The notes beneath the pieces were generated by a model. It saw only the letters and a list, made by a program, of their open reading frames with translations, did no database searches and had not been told where the DNA came from. The position numbers and the translations under genes were made by a program. From contig JAJZXS010000044.1 in NCBI GenBank assembly GCA_021806295.1, forward strand, positions 1 to 64,000: a stretch of DNA of 64,000 bases, in the 5' to 3' direction. Shown one piece after another: positions 40,644 to 50,195 of this stretch; within the stretch, counting starts at the first letter, position 1; each line of letters begins with the position of its first letter. The DNA is from Thermoplasmata archaeon (GTDB lineage: Archaea; Thermoplasmatota; Thermoplasmata; Thermoplasmatales; Thermoplasmataceae).

Positions 40644-41246
40644 ATGCCCGCAAACTTAATAGAAATTTTATTAACTGCTGAAAAACCATCATGTGGGGTC
40701 TTAAAGAAACTCTCTACGGTTAATGTTAGAGCCAGAATATTCCAGATAAATCCGGGAATAGAATATACAAACCACCTCATGGGAATTGAAAATTACTCTG
40801 AAAACAGAGAGATTCTCAGGGATGATAACATTACGGTGTATAAAAATCAGAGAGATAAAACGTGGATGGAAACAAAAAGCTGTGAAATATGCAAGGCATC
40901 AGCCGCCTCGGGCGCCATGATAATATCAGTAAAAATTTTTGAGAACCAGAAAGTGCAGTATAAAATTCTTTTAAAAAATAAGAATTCATTAAAGAATTTA
41001 CAGGAAAACATTGAGGGAATAAAATATAGATATTATGAGTCAGATAGCCGCTTACCGGGAGAATTAACCCTGAGGCAAAAGGAAATATTATACATGGCAT
41101 ATTCAAAGGGCTATTTTGATTTCAATAGAAGAATAGACCTTGATGGGATAGCACAGGAAATGGGAATAAGTAAAAAATCCGTACAGGCCACATTGAGGCG
41201 TGGAATAGAAAAGATAATAGAGGAATATATTTTCAATAATCTATAA
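40644..41246 (+). CDS. HTH_10 (bacterio-opsin activator-like) helix-turn-helix protein
   Basis: C-terminal LTLRQKEILYMAYSKGYFDFNRRIDLDGIAQEMGISKKSVQATLRRGIEKII. Confidence 0.87.
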   Translation: MPANLIEILLTAEKPSCGVLKKLSTVNVRARIFQINPGIEYTNHLMGIENYSENREILRDDNITVYKNQRDKTWMETKSCEICKASAASGAMIISVKIFENQKVQYKILLKNKNSLKNLQENIEGIKYRYYESDSRLPGELTLRQKEILYMAYSKGYFDFNRRIDLDGIAQEMGISKKSVQATLRRGIEKIIEEYIFNNL

Positions 41247-41299
41247 ATATATTACACATGTGATACGCCTAGTTTTAATATTACAGGATAATAAGTGAT

Positions 41300-41485
41300 A
41301 TGGTAGAAATGGGATACGAATTTAAATGCAAGGATATAGGAATGGATTGTGGTTTTGACGTAAAGGCTGACTCTGTGGATGAGTTAATACCGGTAATCCA
41401 GGTACATGCAAAGAATGCACATGGAATAAACGAGATAACTCCAGAACTTTTTGAGAAGGTTAAATCCGCAATAAAGGAATATTAA
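41300..41485 (+). CDS. DUF1059 small protein
   Basis: YEFKCKDIGMDCGFDVKADSVDELIPVIQVHAKNAHGINEITPELFEKVKSAI. Confidence 0.85.
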   Translation: MVEMGYEFKCKDIGMDCGFDVKADSVDELIPVIQVHAKNAHGINEITPELFEKVKSAIKEY

Positions 41486-41639
41486 ATAATTTTTTTATTT
41501 TTTTAACTGCTATATATTGAATTAAATAATATATAATGGTTAAACAAAAGTTTTTGAATTTTATGTGTATTGTTTCAATAATAACCTTTAGCATGGATAG
41601 ATTATCATAATTATCTATTTTAGTCAGGGGACTAGATCT

Positions 41640-41845
41640 GTGCGGTACCAGTTAACCTTCAGCGGGAATGCTTCCTGGGAGTCTATGAAGAATGATTACC
41701 TGTACCAGATCATATAATTAGTGAAGATTCTGGTGATTGCATGACGTATCTGCATGGTATGCGTAATATTTCAGGAACGGTATACCAGAATAACAATTCA
41801 TTACAAGGATTAATTCAAACTATTTTTAATGAATCTATCTCTTAA
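41640..41845 (+). pseudogene. Decayed coding fragment of unknown origin
   Basis: RYQLTFSGNASWESMKND in one frame, then PVPDHIISEDSGDCMTYLHGMRNISGTVYQNNNSLQGLIQTIFNESIS* in another. Confidence 0.3.
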
Positions 41846-41903
41846 ATTGAGCCTGTATGATATAAATTTGCTTATATTTAACAAAATAATTCTTAATATT
41901 CAT

Positions 41904-41987
41904 GCAGAGGACGGGATTTGAACCCGCGAACTCCTTCGAGACTAGACCCTTAATCTAGCGCCTTTGTCCTAACTCGGTAACCTCTGC
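41904..41987 (-). tRNA. tRNA-Leu with anticodon reading AAG (unusual; possibly degenerate)
   Basis: RC sequence GCAGAGGTTACCGAGTTAGGACAAAGGCGCTAGATTAAGGGTCTAGTCTCGAAGGAGTTCGCGGGTTCAAATCCCGTCCTCTGC; acceptor 7/7 bp, anticodon arm CTAGA-TTAAGGG-TCTAG, long variable arm. Confidence 0.88.
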
Positions 41988-42119
41988 TGTTGTGTATCAT
42001 TTTTACATATATAACTATTATTAACAGTAGACTTATGCCATGACGTATTTATTTAGGTATTAACCAAACTGACATCTAGAGGAATATAAATAAAACGAAA
42101 TTTTATAAATGTCTGTGTT

Positions 42120-42257
42120 ATGAAAATGCTGCCTATGAAGGCAATCAGGACTGGGCATATTCATTTAAAGGGCACAGAAAAGATTTCTAGCGTGTACCAT
42201 ATATCAAAGAATCCATTCGATCAGTTCAATCACATTATAACAAGCCAGTTTTTTTAA
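42120..42257 (+). pseudogene. Truncated N-terminal fragment resembling TnpB (IS200/IS605 OrfB)
   Basis: MKMLPMKAIRTGHIHLKGTEKISSVYHISKNPFDQFNHIITSQFF* resembles TnpB N-termini (RT..I.LK....L...SK..YNQ.NYI); no intact body follows. Confidence 0.5.
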
Positions 42258-42518
42258 TAAGAAGAAAATATTCTCTTGCAAAACTCTAGCATAGGAATTC
42301 TAAAACCCACAGAATAATGGATTTAGAGATGGAAACAGGATTAGGGGATATCAATTATCCATGAAGTTTAAGCATCAAAGAGATAATAACTTCTAAAGGT
42401 GTTTATTAGCATGGTTGACGGAAATTATAACTTGAGTTTCATCAAATGGTGGCCTTAAAAGCCCATTTTATTCCAATATACCTTAGAATTTATTAGACAG
42501 TAAACAATTAGATTCTAA

Positions 42519-45191
42519 ATGATAAATAAAGATACGCTGGTAATATCAAATCCAGGTACCGGGAAAACAACCAGAATAGCAGATGAGGTAGTTAATCTCA
42601 TAGAAGATGGAGTATCTCCCGATGATATACTTTGCATTACTTTCACCAATAATGCAGTGGCACAGCTTCAGAATACAATAGATAAAAAGTTGATTGAGAG
42701 AAAAATTACTATGCACACCGCCTATGATATAAATATATACACTTTCCATGCACTGGCATTCAATCATCTACCGGGTGTTAAATCAGAAAATTCTATAATT
42801 TCATACAACCTTGCCAGATACCTGATCTATAAAAAACTGAGGGAGTTGAAAGCCTTCAATTACGGGCGGGAGTATGTGATAAACGAAATAGTTCCCAAGC
42901 TTGAAAACGCAATAAGGTATATCAAAAGTTTCGGCATTGCGCCGGATGATATTGATAATCTGAAAGAAAAAATATCAGAAAAAATAAGGGAAAAGTTCTC
43001 TACAGGCAGGGTAAAAAATATCAATGCTGATGAAGAACAGTATCTATTTGATTATTTCTACCAGGCGTTCAAATACTATGAGGAAAAAAAGGGAAACCTT
43101 GACTTCAACGACTTGCTGTTTGAGTTTCATAAATTTGAAGGAAAAAAACGTTATAAATATGTGTTTGTGGATGAACTGCAGGACATAAACGATATAGAAG
43201 CCGCTATTGCTAAGTCCTCTGGAAATATAAAATTCATGGTCGGTGACAGGAAGCAATCCATCTTTGGTTTCCAGGGTGGAGCATTATCTGTATTCAATTC
43301 ATTGCTGTCTGATGAAAGCGTGGCAAAGGAAAGTATGAAAACAAATTATAGAAGCACCGATACAATCCTGGAATATTCCAAGAATTATTATATGAAATTT
43401 GAAAAAGATGCAGAGGAACTGGAAAATTTCAAGGGAGTGCGTGATAAAGGCGATAAGGTTACAATAATACAGTCGGAATCGCCGGAAGAATCTGTTATAA
43501 ATAGAATATCGGAAATAGCGAATCATGATGGCACAACCGGAATAATAGCAAGGACAAACGCACAGATAGACATGATATCCACACTGCTGGATAAATATAA
43601 TATAGAGTATTCCAGTGATTCAAACGTTCATTCTGTAAACGAGGCAAAAAAGGATATTACCTTATTTCTCCGTGGAATTTTGTATGATAGGGATGATGAT
43701 ATTATTTCTGCCATAGTAACACCATTCTCCGGATTATCCCTGAAGGAGGCCTTTGAAATATCAGAATCCCTCCAGAATGATGGCAGTACAATAGATAGAT
43801 TTGATAGGGGAAGTCCATTTTTTTCTATGAGAAACACCGAACTGTCAAAAGAGGGAATAAAAAAGCTCTTCGATATGAGAATATTGCCGGCTGCAGCATC
43901 CATAAGCCCGGAGTACTTCTTAACGGCATCAGCTGTTAAATCTTCCATTGATGAGTTTTTTCAGGGCGAAAAGGAATATACAAGAGAAAACTTCTTCGAT
44001 TTCCTTGATCTGTCATACTCAGAAAATGGCGTTAAAGCCGGCAAGTCAAAATTAGTTCTCACTACTGTGCATAAAGCCAAGGGCAGAGAATTTGACCGGG
44101 TCATATATTTACCAAAAAAGCCGAGGGTATCAGACGCATATATAGACCTCATAGTTTCATCCATAATAGAAACAGTAAAAGGCATAGATGTGGACGATGA
44201 ATTAAAAAATGAGAGCATACGAATTGATTTTGTCGCATTTACCAGGGCAAGGGAAAAATTATGGATATGCGCATCCACCAGGGAGGCAACAAGCTATCTC
44301 ATACCTGAATATTCAGATCTGGTTATAGATGAGGCTTTCAGTGAAAAATCTCCGGTACCTGATAAAACAAAATATGATGAGGCATACTTTCAGTTTGTCT
44401 CCGGAAACTATGCAGCTTCAGAGAAAATTATTAAGCAGGAAGATGGCTGGCTCAGGGAAAAAATATATGAATTCTTCAGGTCAAAAAATGTCCTATCCTA
44501 CTCTCTTATAAGCCTGGACAACCCTTACTGGCTCCTAAAAAATAATATTTTAAAATTGAATGAAAAAACAGAGGCCCTTTATTATGGGTTAAATGCCCAT
44601 GAAATGGCGGAATCACTTTACAAGGGAGAAATCCAGGAGGAAATATTATCCATGAAGGACAGAAAAGTGCTTGACAATATAGGGGCTGTCATAAATCAGA
44701 TAAAATCCGCATATGGCATGGAGCAGATCGAATCTGAGGTTTCTGTCATAGCAAGGGTAAACCAGATGTTCCCGGAGTTCTCCGATGAAGCTGATTCAAT
44801 AATGTTTTATGGGAAACTTGATGCAGTATTCGGGAACGGAAAGAAGTATGTAATACTTGATTATAAAACAGATAAGACAACTGAAAGATCGTCGCATCAC
44901 AGGGTACAGCTGCTTGCGTACCGTATACTTTATGCTATAAAGAACAGCATAGATGTGAATAATATTGATATTGCCATAGGTTACATCAGCCTGAGGGGAA
45001 AAATAAATACCGGAGAAAATTCTAATGGAATAGATTTCAAGCAGCCCGATAAAAGGTCTGTGGAACAGTTAAAAAAGTATATCAGCAGATTCCTGAAATA
45101 TAAACGCAATCCTGATGAATTTATTTCAGATTATTTAAATTATCCCTGCGACGATACACTTTACAGGAGGCTGGGGGACCTGCTTAAATAA
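42519..45191 (+). CDS. UvrD/Rep-family helicase fused to C-terminal PD-(D/E)XK nuclease (AddA-like)
   Basis: Walker A SNPGTGKTTRI; VFVDELQDINDIEAAI; GDRKQSIFGFQGG; NYRSTDTIL; VALTRARE-like VAFTRAREKLW; nuclease core YVILDYKTDKT and VQLLAYRI. Confidence 0.93.
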   Translation: MINKDTLVISNPGTGKTTRIADEVVNLIEDGVSPDDILCITFTNNAVAQLQNTIDKKLIERKITMHTAYDINIYTFHALAFNHLPGVKSENSIISYNLARYLIYKKLRELKAFNYGREYVINEIVPKLENAIRYIKSFGIAPDDIDNLKEKISEKIREKFSTGRVKNINADEEQYLFDYFYQAFKYYEEKKGNLDFNDLLFEFHKFEGKKRYKYVFVDELQDINDIEAAIAKSSGNIKFMVGDRKQSIFGFQGGALSVFNSLLSDESVAKESMKTNYRSTDTILEYSKNYYMKFEKDAEELENFKGVRDKGDKVTIIQSESPEESVINRISEIANHDGTTGIIARTNAQIDMISTLLDKYNIEYSSDSNVHSVNEAKKDITLFLRGILYDRDDDIISAIVTPFSGLSLKEAFEISESLQNDGSTIDRFDRGSPFFSMRNTELSKEGIKKLFDMRILPAAASISPEYFLTASAVKSSIDEFFQGEKEYTRENFFDFLDLSYSENGVKAGKSKLVLTTVHKAKGREFDRVIYLPKKPRVSDAYIDLIVSSIIETVKGIDVDDELKNESIRIDFVAFTRAREKLWICASTREATSYLIPEYSDLVIDEAFSEKSPVPDKTKYDEAYFQFVSGNYAASEKIIKQEDGWLREKIYEFFRSKNVLSYSLISLDNPYWLLKNNILKLNEKTEALYYGLNAHEMAESLYKGEIQEEILSMKDRKVLDNIGAVINQIKSAYGMEQIESEVSVIARVNQMFPEFSDEADSIMFYGKLDAVFGNGKKYVILDYKTDKTTERSSHHRVQLLAYRILYAIKNSIDVNNIDIAIGYISLRGKINTGENSNGIDFKQPDKRSVEQLKKYISRFLKYKRNPDEFISDYLNYPCDDTLYRRLGDLLK

Positions 45192-45216
45192 TAAAAATAT
45201 TTATTAGTTTAATATA

Positions 45217-46062
45217 TCAATTCCGTGAGGCCTGTGAATAGCCGTTTCTCAGTTCTATACGCTCTCCATGGGTATATACGTTGAATCTGTTTCCCCTGAC
45301 AAATGATAGAAGGGTAATATTGAACTCATCGGCCAGTTCAACGGCAAGTGATGAGGGGGCAGATACTGAGCTTACAACCGGTATCCCGAACATTGCAGCT
45401 TTCTGGAGTATCTCAAATCCTGCCCTGCCACTGACCTGAAGCACAGCCTCCGGGCTTCTTTTGGTTCCGTTAAGGACCATCTTCCCTATGGCCTTATCAA
45501 CAGCATTATGCCTGCCGATATCTTCTCCAATGGAGAGAACATTTCCGTAATAGTCTATAATAGCAGCTGCGTGTATTCCACCTGTACTGTTAAATATTTT
45601 CTGTGACCTTTTCATTATCTCCGGCATTTCTAAGATATCTTCGTAATTCAGAACACTTTTATTTTTTATAAGCTCTCCGGATTTGACAAATATATCATCT
45701 ATATTGGTTTTGCCGCAGACACCACAGCTGGAATTTACATAGAAATTCCTCCTGCCCAGAAGATTTTCCTCAAAATCAGAAACTTCAACCTGGACTATAT
45801 TGTTCCTTTCTGATACTTTTGCTGAATTTGAATATTTGATTTCTTTTATGCTGTTCTCCTTCACTATTCCCTCTGTAAATAGAAATCCAGCCGCCAGTGA
45901 GAAATCGTCCACGGGAGTCCGCATTATAACCGATACGCTGTATTCAATTTCATTATGGATTATTTTAATTTCCAGTGGCTCCTCCACAGTGATCGTATCG
46001 GTTTCTTTTACAGGAATCCCGTTATTGACCCGTAATATTTTTCTTTCTACAAATCCGCTCAT
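45217..46062 (-). CDS. fdhD: Formate dehydrogenase accessory sulfurtransferase FdhD
   Basis: SSCGVCGKTNIDDI; FNSTGGIHAAAIID; GEDIGRHNAVDKAIGKM; SGRAGFEILQKAAMFGIPVVSSVSAPSSLAVELA. Confidence 0.95.
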   Translation of the reverse strand: MSGFVERKILRVNNGIPVKETDTITVEEPLEIKIIHNEIEYSVSVIMRTPVDDFSLAAGFLFTEGIVKENSIKEIKYSNSAKVSERNNIVQVEVSDFEENLLGRRNFYVNSSCGVCGKTNIDDIFVKSGELIKNKSVLNYEDILEMPEIMKRSQKIFNSTGGIHAAAIIDYYGNVLSIGEDIGRHNAVDKAIGKMVLNGTKRSPEAVLQVSGRAGFEILQKAAMFGIPVVSSVSAPSSLAVELADEFNITLLSFVRGNRFNVYTHGERIELRNGYSQASRN

Positions 46063-46499
46063 TTTTTCTCCTGAAGACCGGATATTATCTTCAGAATCAG
46101 GGTTATATATCCTGCCACAGTTTTATCGTTGAGCATCCTCATGATATCCATAAACCCCTTATCCTGAAGCTTGCCGGCACTGTTTATAGAATCACCCAGC
46201 CGATTCATCAGGTTAACAGTCACATCCGGATCAAGTTTTGATAGGAGGTCAAATATGCTCATAATATTTGTAACCGATTTTTTTGTTGTGTCAGAGTTAA
46301 ACTGGTCCGAAAACGTGTCCATTATAAACTTATAATTTGCTGCCATGGCGTTAACCAGTGTAAGAAAACCGGAATCGTTGAGATTCTTGATGGTTTTCAG
46401 AAAAGATCCAAGGCTTTCCCTGTATTCATCCGGTATAAGCGAATCCTCCTCCGTTTCCTTTTCCTCAATATATTCTATAGGTTTAGACATTTTAATCAT
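46059..46499 (-). CDS. DUF1641 protein, putative small partner of formate dehydrogenase
   Basis: 146 aa helical protein overlapping FDH alpha; DUF1641-like C-terminus. Confidence 0.8.
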   Translation of the reverse strand: MIKMSKPIEYIEEKETEEDSLIPDEYRESLGSFLKTIKNLNDSGFLTLVNAMAANYKFIMDTFSDQFNSDTTKKSVTNIMSIFDLLSKLDPDVTVNLMNRLGDSINSAGKLQDKGFMDIMRMLNDKTVAGYITLILKIISGLQEKK

Positions 46500-49443
46500 C
46501 CGTTAATTTTACATAATCTGATCTCTTCCATTTCTCGCTCACCATTATGCCTTTCTGTGGATGCGGGGTCCCGTATCTGGAATTGTTGGCAGGTAACGGG
46601 GTTCCACCATTGCCCTTCAATTTTTTGATTTTCACAGGCAACTCCTTGTATGATGGTGTATCCGAATCTGGGTCCCTGTTATAGGATGTGAGAAGGTTTA
46701 CAGTAGCATCATCAGAAGCAGCATTCATTGGCATATAAAGCTCATTCCCACTTACCCTTTCAGTGATAAGTGCACGGAGTTTTATGCTCCCCCACTTTGA
46801 AGTAACACGTACATAATCTCCTGTATTTATTCCATATTCATCTGCAAGTTTCTGTGAAATTTCCAGAAATGTATCAGGAACCTTTTCCTTTATTCCCTCA
46901 GTTTTGAAGGTTTCATTCCCCTCGTGGAAATGCTCCAGCATCCTTCCGTTATTCAAATGCAGAGGATACTCCTCTGATATTGAAAGTGGTGGCCTGTATG
47001 AAAGAGGGTAAAGCCTTGCCTTTCCGTCAGGGAAATTGAACCTGTCTGCATACAGGTACTCCGAATCATGCCCGTTAACCATTGGCCACTGCAGGCTTTT
47101 GAATCCCTCCAGCCTTTCATAGTTTACTCCATTAAATATGGGTGACAGTGAACATGCCTCATCCATTATTTCAGATGGGTGGCTGTAATGCCAGCCAGCC
47201 TCGAGGGAGTTGGCTATTCCCTGTATAATCTCCCAGTCCGGCCTTGTTTCACCGTATGGCTCCATAACCTGGTAAATTCTCTGTATGCGCCTCTCTGTGT
47301 TAACAAATGTACCCTCCTTTTCAAGGCTCACCGAGGCAGGTAATACAACATCAGCGTATTTTGCGGTTTCAGAGAAAAATACATCCTGGACAACCAGGAA
47401 ATCCAGTTTTTCAAGGGCATCCCTTGTCTTTCCTGCATCAGGCCCAGTTGAGGCTATTTCCTGTCCAATAACGTACATTGCCTTGACCTTATCGTTATCT
47501 ATATTTTCTATGCAGGATACATTATCAATTCCAGGTTTTCTTGAAAGTTCAGTGTTCCATGCCTTTTCAAATTTTTTAACGGCTTCCTCATCCTTTATTG
47601 GCTGGTACCCTGGAAGATATGTGGGCATTGAGCCGAAATCACTGGCACCCTGCACATTGTTATGGCCCCTCAATGGATATGCGCCTGTTCCTGGCCTGCC
47701 ATAATTCCCTGTAACAAGGAGCAAATTGGAGATAGCAGTGGATTCGTCTGAGCCTGCGGAATGCTGTGTTATCCCCATGGCCCACAGTATGCACATGCTT
47801 TTTACGCTGTGTATCATTTCTGCTGTTTTAATTATCTGATCTTCCGGTATATTTGTAATTTTAGCTGCATTTTCCAGTGTAAATGTTTCAAGGCTTTTGC
47901 GGTAATCGTCGAAGTTATTAACCCTCTTTTCTATAAACTCCCTGTCGTACCAGCCCTTGTCTATTATATATTTAGAAAGTGCAGACAATAGGACTATATC
48001 TGTACCAGGAGATGGGTGCAAATAAATATCCGCCCTTTCGGCCATTTCATTTTTTCTAAGGTCTGATACTATTAGCTTCTGCTTATTCAGCTTATGTGCC
48101 CTCTTTACCCTTGTTGCAAGTACAGGGTGTGATTCGGCAGTGTTAGCCCCAACAATCATTACAAGCTCTGATTTGTATATATCCTGAATAGAACCGGCAT
48201 CACCGCCATATCCAACGGTTCTCCACAATCCTGTTGTGGCAGGAGCCTGGCAGAATCTTGATGAGTTGTCAACATTATTGTTATGGAATACCTGCCTTGC
48301 CAGTTTCTGCATAAGGTACGATTCCTCATTTGTTCCTTTAGAGGATGCTATAAACATAATGGATTCATTTCCGAATTTATCAGAAACCTTTTTCAGGCCC
48401 TTTGCAGCAAATTTTATGGCCTCATCCCAGGATGCCCTTACAAATTCCCCATTTTTTCTTATAAGTGGGAATTTCAGGCGTTCATCACTGTTGACAAAGC
48501 CCCAGCCGAATTTTCCCTTTATGCATGTTGATATGCCGTTGGCAGGTGATTCAACCTCTGGCTGAACCTTCAAAATTTTTCTTCCCTTAGTCCACATTGT
48601 AAAGGAACACCCGACACCACAGTATGTGCATACGGTCTTGGTCTTTTTTATCTGCTCCTCCCTCATTTTTGCCTCAATATTGCTGACCTTCATTATCAGG
48701 CCATTGCCAACAGGCTTTTCAAGGTCCTTCCCGAATTCAATAAGATTGTATTTTGCCTTCCTTGTAAGTGATGTGAAATAACCTGCCTCTTCAAGCATTG
48801 ATTTTTCCATTAATGCATTCACCGGGCACACAGTAACACAGTGTCCACAGGATACACATGATGAATCATTTATTGCCTTTCCATCATCCCAGACAACACG
48901 TGGCCGGTCAAGTGACCAGTCTATATGCAATGTTTCATTAACCTCTACATCCTGGCATGCCTCCACGCATCTTCCACATAGAATGCACTGGTCCGGGTCA
49001 TACCGGTAAAATGGATTTGTTAAATCAACCTCATACCCCTTGGATCTGAATGGATATTTCTGCCTGGTAACGCTGAGTGTATCCACAGCACTGTGGAGTG
49101 CACAGTCCCCGTTATTGTTCTCGCAAACAGTACAGTAAAGATCATGGTTATGCAGTATTCTATTAACTGCCTCCACCTGCCTGCCTTTCACCTCAGAATC
49201 ATTATATTTTACCTGCATGCCTTCCTTAACCTTTGTTGAGCATGCCCTCAAATATTTGCCATCAACATTTACTATACATGTATCACAGGATTCTATCGCA
49301 CCCAGAGCGGGATTATAGCACACGTGGGGAATATCTATGTTATTCTCCATCATTATCTGCAATATGGTTTTATCCCGGTCTGCATTGAATTGATCCCCAT
49401 CAATAGAAATTTTGCCTGCGGCCATATCATCACAATTATACAA
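46492..49443 (-). CDS. fdhF: Formate dehydrogenase alpha subunit, molybdopterin enzyme with NuoG-like N-terminal Fe-S domains
   Basis: 2Fe-2S CYNPALGAIESCDTC; CILCGRCVEAC; CVSCGHCVTVCP; CTYCGVGC; Cys rather than Sec ligand in NSSRFCQAPATTGL. Confidence 0.94.
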   Translation of the reverse strand: MYNCDDMAAGKISIDGDQFNADRDKTILQIMMENNIDIPHVCYNPALGAIESCDTCIVNVDGKYLRACSTKVKEGMQVKYNDSEVKGRQVEAVNRILHNHDLYCTVCENNNGDCALHSAVDTLSVTRQKYPFRSKGYEVDLTNPFYRYDPDQCILCGRCVEACQDVEVNETLHIDWSLDRPRVVWDDGKAINDSSCVSCGHCVTVCPVNALMEKSMLEEAGYFTSLTRKAKYNLIEFGKDLEKPVGNGLIMKVSNIEAKMREEQIKKTKTVCTYCGVGCSFTMWTKGRKILKVQPEVESPANGISTCIKGKFGWGFVNSDERLKFPLIRKNGEFVRASWDEAIKFAAKGLKKVSDKFGNESIMFIASSKGTNEESYLMQKLARQVFHNNNVDNSSRFCQAPATTGLWRTVGYGGDAGSIQDIYKSELVMIVGANTAESHPVLATRVKRAHKLNKQKLIVSDLRKNEMAERADIYLHPSPGTDIVLLSALSKYIIDKGWYDREFIEKRVNNFDDYRKSLETFTLENAAKITNIPEDQIIKTAEMIHSVKSMCILWAMGITQHSAGSDESTAISNLLLVTGNYGRPGTGAYPLRGHNNVQGASDFGSMPTYLPGYQPIKDEEAVKKFEKAWNTELSRKPGIDNVSCIENIDNDKVKAMYVIGQEIASTGPDAGKTRDALEKLDFLVVQDVFFSETAKYADVVLPASVSLEKEGTFVNTERRIQRIYQVMEPYGETRPDWEIIQGIANSLEAGWHYSHPSEIMDEACSLSPIFNGVNYERLEGFKSLQWPMVNGHDSEYLYADRFNFPDGKARLYPLSYRPPLSISEEYPLHLNNGRMLEHFHEGNETFKTEGIKEKVPDTFLEISQKLADEYGINTGDYVRVTSKWGSIKLRALITERVSGNELYMPMNAASDDATVNLLTSYNRDPDSDTPSYKELPVKIKKLKGNGGTPLPANNSRYGTPHPQKGIMVSEKWKRSDYVKLTDD

Positions 49444-49584
49444 GGATTCATTGTTATTTATATGTTATGCTACCGGGACTTTAACGCTTAAGTATGAAGC
49501 CAACGCATTATCTTTATTGCATTATAATATACAATATGTTTAATAAAATACTAGAGCTTAAATACAACAAATGATTATTAATTT

Positions 49585-50166
49585 ATGATTGCAGCAGCTT
49601 TACCGCCACTGGCGGTTGGGTTCTTCGGTCTGGGAATCGGTTATTTTGTTTTTGGAGGGGCTGTTTTTTTCAAATACCCTAAAGAAAGCAATGAAAATGT
49701 TAACCATGCCATGGGTTTGTGGGGTATATTTATGCCAGGATTTATGCAGTTTCTTGCGGGAACATACATATTTTTGGGACTGACTGTATTCACTGCTTTT
49801 AGGTCCTCGCCAATACTGTACATGGCCGGGCTTGCATTCACTGCTTATGGTGTACACTGGTTTGCCCTGTGATATAACAAGTATAAAAATGCAGATACCA
49901 CAGTGGATGGGTTCATGGCTGTAGGTTTTCTATGGATTTCAATAATAGGATCTGTGGTATTCGGCCTGGGTCATGATATACCTGTGATGATCCTGTTTAT
50001 ACTGCTTGCTCTGGTCTATATCAGCGATATACCGGCCAGTCTTATACACTCGCCTTCATGGGGAAGAACCAAAGCCTTTTTCCAGCTTGTTACAGGTACA
50101 TGGCTTATGTATCTCACATTTGCCGCTACATTGAACTTTGCCCTGGGATACCACCTGTTCCTTTAA
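49585..50166 (+). pseudogene. AcetP/SatP (GPR1/FUN34/YaaH)-like monocarboxylate transporter split by in-frame TGA at 49870-49872
   Basis: ORFs 49585..49872 and 49903..50166 are in the same frame; joined reading ...AYGVHWFAL*YNKYKNADTTVDGFMAVGFLWISIIG...; ~193 codons with 6-TM-like pattern. Confidence 0.75.
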
Positions 50167-50195
50167 AATTTTATATTTATTTGTAATTTCATTAT

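Noticed and set aside
49870-49872. Selenocysteine at the in-frame TGA
   Set aside because: No SECIS-like structure was recognised, the neighbouring FDH uses Cys, and Sec is restricted to a few archaeal lineages. Nonsense mutation is simpler.
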